A stretch of 50,106 bases of DNA from Clostridium polynesiense (GTDB lineage Bacteria; Bacillota; Clostridia; Clostridiales; Clostridiaceae). The notes under the pieces are model-generated. The model had not been told where the DNA came from. It saw nothing but the letters and a program-made list of their open reading frames with translations, and searched no databases. The stretch covers positions 1-50,106 of the forward strand of contig NZ_CCXI01000113.1 of assembly GCF_000820705.1 (NCBI RefSeq), read 5' to 3'. Positions within the stretch are counted from its first letter, which is position 1. Each line of letters starts with the position of its first letter. Shown here piece after piece: positions 44,391 through 50,106 of this stretch. The translations under genes and the position numbers were made by a program.

Positions 44391-45425
44391 TTAATTATTT
44401 GATGAACCATATCTCTTAGTCCACTCATTTATTATTCTGCTTCTGTTTTCTGCCATCCAGCTTAGATCCAGCTTTAAAAGCCTCTCCTTTACATTTTGTG
44501 GATAGCCCTCTACCTTGGAATCCATACCTTCATAGGTGATAAGTCCTCTATTTACAGAATATGCATCCATGGCCTCTTTAGAAATAGCCCAATCTAAGAA
44601 AAGCTTTGCTTCTTCCTTAATCTCCTTTTTATTTACAAGAGCATTAACCTCTGCGTCCCATCCAAAATCCTCTTTGGTAAATATAGTTTTAAGCTGAGGG
44701 TTATTCTTCTGCATTCTTAAGCTTTCAAAGTCCATACCTAAGCCTAAAAATTGTTCTCCTGTAGCAGTAGTTTTAGTAGGTGCACTTCCTGAATGAACAT
44801 AACTTTTAATGTTCTTGTGAAGCTCATCCATGTACTTCCAAGCCTTTTCTTCTCCCATGGATTTAATCCATGAGGACACAAGCAAGTAACCTGTTCCTGA
44901 AGATCCAGGATTAGGCATAACTATTTGTCCTTTATATTCAGGCTTTATTAAATCCTCAAAGGATTCAGGCATAGGTAAATTTTTGCTTTTTCCTTCTTCT
45001 TCATTAGCAGATATTATTCCAAACCAAAGACATGTACCTACCCAGTGAGGAATTTCATTTTTCGAATCCACAAATCTTTTATCTATCTTCTCAATTCCCT
45101 GAGGCTTATATTCTGCCAAAACCTTTTCACCATCCAATATTAAACAGCTGGAAGCAGCTAGTCCCCAAATCACATCCGCTTGAGGGTTGTCCTTTTCTGC
45201 CAGAAGCTTAGCGGTAATAACACCGGTGGAATCTCTCACTATATTTACCTCTATGTCCGGGTACTTTTTATTAAAAGCCTCTTTATAAGCCGGTATATAT
45301 TCGCTTTCTATAGAAGTATATACAGTAATTTCCTTCTTTTCTGCTTCTTTCTTACTGCCGCATCCTGCCACAGAAAATGTCAATAACACACTTAAACACA
45401 CCGCTGACAACTTTTTAAAATTCAT
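44391..45425 (-). CDS. substrate-binding lipoprotein of the ABC importer, resembles 2-aminoethylphosphonate-binding proteins
   Basis: 344 residues. A signal peptide ends in the lipobox SVAGC, so the mature protein is tethered to the outside of the membrane. The binding domain starts ITVYTSIESEYIPAYKEAF. Stretches such as RDSTGVITAKLLAEKDNPQA, DVIWGLAASSCLIL, GQIVMPNPGSSGTGYLLVSS and HSGSAPTKTTATGEQFLGLG recall the putative 2-aminoethylphosphonate class (PhnS2/AepX), which is related to ferric-binding proteins. Substrate is inferred from remembered family similarity. Upstream lies a REP pair and a nucleotidyltransferase. Confidence 0.85.
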   Translation of the reverse strand: MNFKKLSAVCLSVLLTFSVAGCGSKKEAEKKEITVYTSIESEYIPAYKEAFNKKYPDIEVNIVRDSTGVITAKLLAEKDNPQADVIWGLAASSCLILDGEKVLAEYKPQGIEKIDKRFVDSKNEIPHWVGTCLWFGIISANEEEGKSKNLPMPESFEDLIKPEYKGQIVMPNPGSSGTGYLLVSSWIKSMGEEKAWKYMDELHKNIKSYVHSGSAPTKTTATGEQFLGLGMDFESLRMQKNNPQLKTIFTKEDFGWDAEVNALVNKKEIKEEAKLFLDWAISKEAMDAYSVNRGLITYEGMDSKVEGYPQNVKERLLKLDLSWMAENRSRIINEWTKRYGSSNN

Positions 45426-45456
45426 AATTACACCCTTCCTACTACTTATAATTTTT

Positions 45457-45479
45457 TGTCAGGTGCCAGGCACCTGACA
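45457..45479. repeat. REP-like palindrome, pair 2 copy a
   Basis: TGTCAGGTGCC-A-GGCACCTGACA, identical to the copy at 11512–11534. It lies between the binding-protein gene and the nucleotidyltransferase gene. Confidence 0.85.
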
Positions 45480-45501
45480 TTATGTTCTCCTATAAGTCAT
45501 T

Positions 45502-45524
45502 TGTCAGGTGCCTGGCACCTGACA
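45502..45524. repeat. REP-like palindrome, pair 2 copy b
   Basis: TGTCAGGTGCC-T-GGCACCTGACA, identical to the core at 11477–11499 and inverted relative to copy a, 22 bases away. It begins 3 bases past the nucleotidyltransferase stop; no T run follows on that strand. Confidence 0.85.
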
Positions 45525-45527
45525 AAA

Positions 45528-46220
45528 TCATCTGATGCAGCTCTTTAAATAATCTTCTGCAATCTGTAAATCCTTAATAGAATCGATTTCGAACCAATCA
45601 TCAGAATTGATTTTTGTAATGTACACCTCTGCATTAGCCAAAGATTTGTTAACAACCTCGTCCCAGTACATACTGTTAAAGCTGCCTTCCCTTACAGCTT
45701 CTTCTAAAGCCTCTTTTATGATTCCCCCATCTTTTTCAGTCCAGTAGGATATTCCGCACATAATATAATCCGTACCGTCCCCTACCTCTATTTCATGGAT
45801 CCTTCCATTTTCATCAAAGTGGAATATCCATTCTGATTTAAAATCCTTCTTAATTCCGGAAAAATAAGTAGAAGTCTTCAAATCCCTTGTAAAAAAGTTT
45901 CTTGTCATATAAACATCTGCTTCAGTAACGTAGGCATCCTTTAAATAATCCCTTACAAGATACATAGTATAAACATTATTATAAACATTATATTTATCAT
46001 TATTTATGAGTTTCACGCCGTATTTTTCTTTAAGATAATCAAAACGCTCTGCCATATAACCTGTAACGATTATTATTTCTTCTATACCTTTTTCTTTTAA
46101 AAATTCTATCTGCCTTTCAAGAATAGGTTGTCCCATAACCTTCACTAAGGATTTAGGACAGTTGTCTGTAAGGGGTCTAAGCCTTGTCCCCATTCCCGCA
46201 GCCATTATAATAGCTCTCAT
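45528..46220 (-). CDS. sugar-phosphate/choline-type nucleotidyltransferase (LicC/PntC-like)
   Basis: 230 residues, NTP_transferase fold. IIMAAGMGTRLRPLTDNCPK is the nucleotide-binding N-terminus, with PKSLVKVMGQPILERQIEFL and the metal-site Asp in TEADVYM. The C-terminal SDDWFEIDSIKDLQIAEDYL is typical of CTP:phosphocholine and CTP:2-aminoethylphosphonate cytidylyltransferases. Its place next to an aminoethylphosphonate-type importer supports, without proving, activation of a choline- or phosphonate-like head group for surface polymers. ATG has GAGGG upstream. A phosphonate synthesis or choline kinase gene is not in the window. Confidence 0.82.
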   Translation of the reverse strand: MRAIIMAAGMGTRLRPLTDNCPKSLVKVMGQPILERQIEFLKEKGIEEIIIVTGYMAERFDYLKEKYGVKLINNDKYNVYNNVYTMYLVRDYLKDAYVTEADVYMTRNFFTRDLKTSTYFSGIKKDFKSEWIFHFDENGRIHEIEVGDGTDYIMCGISYWTEKDGGIIKEALEEAVREGSFNSMYWDEVVNKSLANAEVYITKINSDDWFEIDSIKDLQIAEDYLKSCIR

Positions 46221-46331
46221 TTTATCCCTCTATTCAAAGTTAGTAATTAATCTATAGGTTCATATTTTGAACACAATATAATATTACCATTTTAATACAA
46301 GGTATGCAAGAATATTTTATGAATATTATAA

Positions 46332-46371
46332 ACAAAATGTAAACACCCCTATAAGTAAAATCAAGGTGTTT
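46332..46371 (-). terminator. probable terminator of galU
   Basis: A 7-bp stem AAACACC/GGTGTTT (46341–46347 with 46365–46371) with a 17-base loop, followed on the minus strand by ACATTTTG. Weak by itself; position after galU supports it. Confidence 0.45.
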
Positions 46372-46440
46372 CACTTTATAAATAATAATTCTTTTTAAGC
46401 TTAATCTGTATAAAAATACATTTTTAGATTATTACACTGA

Positions 46441-47307
46441 TTATTCATGAACTATTTTCTTTAGATATTCCATAAAGCCATCTTTAAGCTCCGGTCTTTT
46501 CAAGGCATAATCCACTGTAGCCTGAAGATATCCAAGCTTATCGCCAACATCATATCTGTGACCTTCAAAGGAATAAGCGTAAATAGCCTCCTCCTTCATG
46601 AGAAGTCTCAAGGCGTCGGTAAGTTGAATTTCACCATTTACACCTGGTGCTGTATGCTCCAGTATTTCAAATATCTTTGGAGTTATTATATATCTTCCCA
46701 ATATGGCTATATTGGAAGGAGATTCCTCCATTTTAGGCTTTTCAACCAAATCCTTAACCTTATATACATTTTCCTCAATTTTAAGAGGAGTTACTATTCC
46801 GTATTTGCTCACATCTTCCTGAGGAACCTGCTGTACTCCCAAGATGCTTGTTTTATATTCACTATAGCAGTCAAGAAGCTGCCTTAGGCATGGCTTGGAA
46901 CTATCTACTATATCGTCCCCCAGCATTACCGCAAAGGGTTCATTTCCCACGAAGGTTTTAGCGCAGTAAATTGCATGGCCGAGACCTTTCGGCTCCTTTT
47001 GTCTGATATAATAAACTTCTGCCAGTGAAGATATACCTCTAACCAGCTCTAAAAGATCCTCTTTATTTTTTTCTTCTAATTCTTTTTCTAATTCTACTGA
47101 TTTATCAAAATGGTCTTCTATGGATTTTTTATTTCTTCCTGTTATTATCAGTATCTGTTCAATGCCGGAGGAAACCGCTTCTTCCACTATGTACTGAATA
47201 GTAGGCTTATCTACTATAGGAAGCATCTCCTTTGGCTGAGATTTGGTTGCTGGTAAAAATCTTGTTCCTAGACCTGCAGCGGGTATTATAGCTTTTTTTA
47301 CTCTCAT
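46441..47307 (-). CDS. galU: UTP–glucose-1-phosphate uridylyltransferase
   Basis: 288 residues. AIIPAAGLGTRFLPATKSQ is the UTP-binding N-terminus, then PKEMLPIVDKPTIQYIVEEA, and AVMLGDDIVDS carries the metal Asp. LVEKPKMEESPSNIAILGRY and GEIQLTDALRLL complete the GalU pattern. It makes UDP-glucose for glycolipids, teichoic acids and capsule. ATG has AAGGGGG upstream. It lies just after the fused chemoreceptor gene, in line with other envelope genes. Confidence 0.95.
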   Translation of the reverse strand: MRVKKAIIPAAGLGTRFLPATKSQPKEMLPIVDKPTIQYIVEEAVSSGIEQILIITGRNKKSIEDHFDKSVELEKELEEKNKEDLLELVRGISSLAEVYYIRQKEPKGLGHAIYCAKTFVGNEPFAVMLGDDIVDSSKPCLRQLLDCYSEYKTSILGVQQVPQEDVSKYGIVTPLKIEENVYKVKDLVEKPKMEESPSNIAILGRYIITPKIFEILEHTAPGVNGEIQLTDALRLLMKEEAIYAYSFEGHRYDVGDKLGYLQATVDYALKRPELKDGFMEYLKKIVHE

Positions 47308-47364
47308 AATAAGTCCCCCTTAAATATGATATACATTTTTATTATAACTCATAATAGGTTAAGA

Positions 47365-49821
47365 TTATTCAATCCACATATCCCTATACATTATAATATT
47401 TAAAGGATGAACTTTAAAGCCCTTTATTCTTTTATTATAACCATAAGTAACACAAATGTTTGTTAAAGTGATCCACGGAGCATCCTCCATCATCTTGGCT
47501 TCAAGCTTGCTTAGTCTTTCTCTGTATTTATAAGGATTTTGAGTCATTTTAGATTTTTCCAAAAGCTTCATTAACTCCGGATTATTGTATTTGTTTCTGT
47601 TTGAGGAATTATTAATATCTATTAAAGGCTCTATAAAATTATCCGCGGTTCCTGAATCTCCAAGCCATCCAAAAAGAAACATATCGCAGTTTTTTAAGTT
47701 CTTTTCATCATAATAATCTTTTGGTTCAAATTCTTTTAATTTGACATCGATATTAAGCTGCTTTAAATCCTCGCTTATGATATTGAACAACTTGTATTGA
47801 AAAGCATTTTTGTTAGAATTTTTAGTTACATGAAACTGCAGAGTTCCACCTTTGACCTTGCTTGCCTCCATAAGCTGTCTTGCCTTCAACATATCTTTTC
47901 TGTAGCCCTTATTTTCCTTATTATTAAAAAGTATGTTAGGAAATACTCCTCTAGCTGGAGTTTCCAAACCTGCCAATGCTTCTTTAACTATTTTATCTCT
48001 ATCGACAGCATAATTTATAGCCTGCCTTACTTCTCTGCTATTTACCAAAGGATTGCTGCTTCTAAAGTTAAAAGCTATAAATCTTAAGCCTGCACATTCA
48101 ATTTTAGAAACATTGAATTCTGACGGCTTAATCCTATCTTTATTGTGAGCTCCTATGCTTATATAATCTATTTCTCCAGAAAGGAATCTCTCCTCAGAAT
48201 TTTCCTGTTGGAAATTAAAAACTATATTATCTACCAAAGCTTCTCCCAAAGGATAATTCCCTACCTTTTTCAGCCGCAATGAGGTTTTATCGCAGGAAAT
48301 AACCTTATAAGGTCCCGCACCTACTGGATTACTGCTTATCTTATCTATATCCTCCCTAGGTACTATAACACAGGAGCTGTGAGCAAGATTGCTTAAAAAG
48401 GCTCCATAAGGATATTTTAAAATAACCTTGAGGCTGTAAATATCTGCAATTTTTAATCCCTCTACTTCTCCGGCTCTTCCATTATAGAAATCTTCTGCCC
48501 CCTGAATCAGAGAAAGAAACCATCTGTTTGGAGAATTTAATTTTTTACTCAATAATCTTTCAAAAGAATATTTAACATCCTCTGCGGTAATATTTCTGCC
48601 ATTATGAAACTTCATATCCCTTCTTAAATTAAATATCCAGGTAATATTATCACTTTCCAGATGCCAGGATCTTGCTATACCTCCTAATATATCAGTACCT
48701 GTACCAAACTGTACAAGTCCTACATGTATTGGAGCCAGAAGATTGGAGATACTAATATCGCTGCAGAATGCAGGATCCAAGGTTGCAGCAGCCTGGCTTT
48801 CCATGGTAAATGTAGTTTCTTCTGCTTCACCATCAATATTTTCTATATTAGTTAGTATATTTAAATTATCTATAGTGCTTTTCAGCATATTTAAGCTGGC
48901 CTTTTGCCTTTCAGCATTAACAGAAATATTTTCATTTAATGCTTTAACAGCCTCCGCTACCTTAACCATGCCGTCTATTACATTTATCAGATACTGATTT
49001 TTATTAGACTGCTCCTTTACAGCTTCCCCTATCTGATGGGAAATAGCCCTGGTGGTCTCCACTGAGGCCACCATGTCCTCTATAGTCTTTCCTGTGGTTT
49101 CAGCAACAGAAGTGCTTTCTCTTACCTTTTCAACTCCGGAAATTATAGTATCAAGAGTTTTAGCGGTAACTTCTCCCATATCCTGTATTATCCTATCTAT
49201 CTCATTAGCAGATTGAGAGCTGCTTTCTGCAAGCTTTTTTACCTCTCCTGCCACTACTGAAAATCCCTTTCCCGCTTCTCCTGCCCTAGCTGCTTCAATA
49301 TTAGCATTTAAAGAAAGCAGATGTGTGGTCTTTGCAATTCCTTTAATCGTGTCTACTATCCCCTTAATTCTTGATGATTTGTCCATTAAAGCATTAATTA
49401 CTTCCTTCATATTTTCCACGGTATCTTTAACGTTTTCTATGCTATTAATAAGAGTCTCCAAAGATTCTCTTCCTAACTGAGCTTTTTCCATGGTGCTTCC
49501 TATTATTTTTACAGTCTCATCCACATTGGCCGTAACTTCCTCGGCAAAGGCCCCCACTTCTAATGACACATCCACAGTTTTTTGAACATGATCCCCTTGT
49601 TTTATCATCTCCTGGTTAATACTTTCTACGGAATCGATTAACTCAGAAGATACCATTAAAGCCTCCTCTATTTCACCTTTTATTCTTTTTCCTATAATCC
49701 CCTGATACTTTTGATTTTTAATAAGCTTCAGCGGATTTTTCTGAAGCCTTTTTCCCTCATCTGTTATATCTTCATCTTTAATATCAAATTCATTATTATT
49801 TTTTCTTTTTACCCAAAGCAT
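47365..49821 (-). CDS. soluble chemoreceptor fused to an oligopeptide-binding-protein (SBP_bac_5) domain
   Basis: 818 residues with no signal peptide and no membrane segment. Residues about 45–325 form a long α-helical hairpin of the methyl-accepting type; the tip is residues 160–190 ([34 protein letters not shown]). From about 336 to the end is a family-5 solute-binding protein: [86 protein letters not shown] and [16 protein letters not shown]. Such proteins normally bind peptides or nickel outside the cell. Here the sensor would be cytosolic, reporting intracellular ligand to CheA. ATG has GGGGGA 7 bases upstream. One continuous frame, so not an assembly join of two genes. Confidence 0.9.
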   Translation of the reverse strand: MLWVKRKNNNEFDIKDEDITDEGKRLQKNPLKLIKNQKYQGIIGKRIKGEIEEALMVSSELIDSVESINQEMIKQGDHVQKTVDVSLEVGAFAEEVTANVDETVKIIGSTMEKAQLGRESLETLINSIENVKDTVENMKEVINALMDKSSRIKGIVDTIKGIAKTTHLLSLNANIEAARAGEAGKGFSVVAGEVKKLAESSSQSANEIDRIIQDMGEVTAKTLDTIISGVEKVRESTSVAETTGKTIEDMVASVETTRAISHQIGEAVKEQSNKNQYLINVIDGMVKVAEAVKALNENISVNAERQKASLNMLKSTIDNLNILTNIENIDGEAEETTFTMESQAAATLDPAFCSDISISNLLAPIHVGLVQFGTGTDILGGIARSWHLESDNITWIFNLRRDMKFHNGRNITAEDVKYSFERLLSKKLNSPNRWFLSLIQGAEDFYNGRAGEVEGLKIADIYSLKVILKYPYGAFLSNLAHSSCVIVPREDIDKISSNPVGAGPYKVISCDKTSLRLKKVGNYPLGEALVDNIVFNFQQENSEERFLSGEIDYISIGAHNKDRIKPSEFNVSKIECAGLRFIAFNFRSSNPLVNSREVRQAINYAVDRDKIVKEALAGLETPARGVFPNILFNNKENKGYRKDMLKARQLMEASKVKGGTLQFHVTKNSNKNAFQYKLFNIISEDLKQLNIDVKLKEFEPKDYYDEKNLKNCDMFLFGWLGDSGTADNFIEPLIDINNSSNRNKYNNPELMKLLEKSKMTQNPYKYRERLSKLEAKMMEDAPWITLTNICVTYGYNKRIKGFKVHPLNIIMYRDMWIE

Positions 49822-49991
49822 TAATAATCCCCCTTATACAATTTATACCATTATATCTACATTTTACCTGAATATTCTCACTATTTCTAGTAAAACTTTT
49901 TCTCTGCAAGAGAATGGGGTAGAATTTAATGAAGATTCTTAAGCTTCACAGGCTAAAAGTTTTGAAGAAATGTTCAAATTCTGCAGAATAC

Positions 49992-50021
49992 AAAAAAGCT
50001 GCAGCTTTATCTGCTGCAGCT
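49992..50021 (-). terminator. intrinsic terminator of the gene at the right edge
   Basis: AGCTGCAGC/GCTGCAGCT, a 9-bp stem with 7-base loop, followed on the minus strand by six T. It lies 15 bases after the stop of the partial gene. Confidence 0.85.
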
Positions 50022-50035
50022 CAGAATCAGTTTTA

Positions 50036-50106
50036 TTATATATCCAGCCTGCCTTCTTTTAAAATTTTCAAATAAACCTCTTCTCCTGCCTGCCAAATCT
50101 CATTTT
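50036..50106 (-). CDS. C-terminal tail of an unidentified gene (5' end beyond window)
   Basis: On the minus strand a frame enters from the window edge and ends NEIWQAGEEVYLKILKEGR followed by LDI and TAA at 50038–50036. The following terminator supports a real gene end. Too short (22 residues) to identify. Confidence 0.55.
   Translation of the reverse strand, partial: NEIWQAGEEVYLKILKEGRLDI

Noticed and set aside
45450-45489. 12-codon frame with GGAG and ATG on the minus strand across a palindrome
   Set aside because: It is encoded mostly by the repeat itself and the match to a start signal looks accidental.

Overview
The window is AT-rich, densely coded and almost entirely on the minus strand. 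The gene content and synteny point to an anaerobic, Gram-positive, spore-forming clostridium (Clostridiaceae-like). The evidence includes a flavodiiron–rubredoxin–NADH oxidoreductase fusion, a GerS/YdcC-like gene beside alr, an acpS–ydcC–alr–mazEF order shared with Bacillus, LexA boxes of the CGAAC-N4-GTT type, a T-box leader, SigD-type chemotaxis expression, and consistent GGAGG ribosome binding sites. No tRNA, rRNA, CRISPR array, prophage or transposase gene is visible.

Layout. 1–6.1 kb: yvcK (cut by the window edge), rapZ, an archaeal-type aspartyl-tRNA synthetase behind a complete T-box leader, hisC and murB. 6.3–11.3 kb: uvrC, a class B PBP broken by a one-base frameshift, an FtsW/RodA flippase-polymerase and an FHA protein; this resembles the mycobacterial fhaB–rodA–pbpA module. 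11.5–16.8 kb: uvrA and uvrB, each with its own promoter and LexA box. 16.9–21.1 kb: minJ-like PDZ protein, ctpB-like S41 protease and ftsX/ftsE. 21.3–23.1 kb: two tandem YitT proteins. 23.2–27.7 kb: mazF/ndoA toxin, divergent antitoxin, alr, a GerS-like protein, the NAD(P)HX repair enzyme and acpS. 27.8–31.8 kb: a small conserved-looking protein and a MoxR–DUF58–membrane protein operon, with a candidate orphan small RNA just upstream.

32.2–40.5 kb: two membrane chemoreceptors, a small-multidrug-export-like protein, the plus-strand flavodiiron fusion with a PerR-like operator, and a short SSB. 40.6–50.1 kb: an LCP cell-wall ligase, an ABC importer resembling the 2-aminoethylphosphonate class, a sugar/choline-type nucleotidyltransferase, galU, a soluble chemoreceptor fused to an oligopeptide-binding-protein domain, and the tail of one more gene.

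Main points of interest: (1) the cytosolic chemoreceptor–SBP_bac_5 fusion at 47.4–49.8 kb; (2) uvrC, which has a strong Shine-Dalgarno but an AUA codon where AUG is expected; (3) the PBP frameshift in an A5 run between its STFK and SSN motifs; (4) a self-contained promoter–RNA–terminator unit at 32.0–32.1 kb; (5) two pairs of mutually inverted 23-bp REP-like palindromes, 34 kb apart; (6) a T-box with an apparent GAC specifier controlling a probably non-discriminating AspRS; (7) an antitoxin with a MazE-like tail but no recognisable ribbon-helix-helix. All assignments come from reading the sequence and family knowledge; no database search was run.
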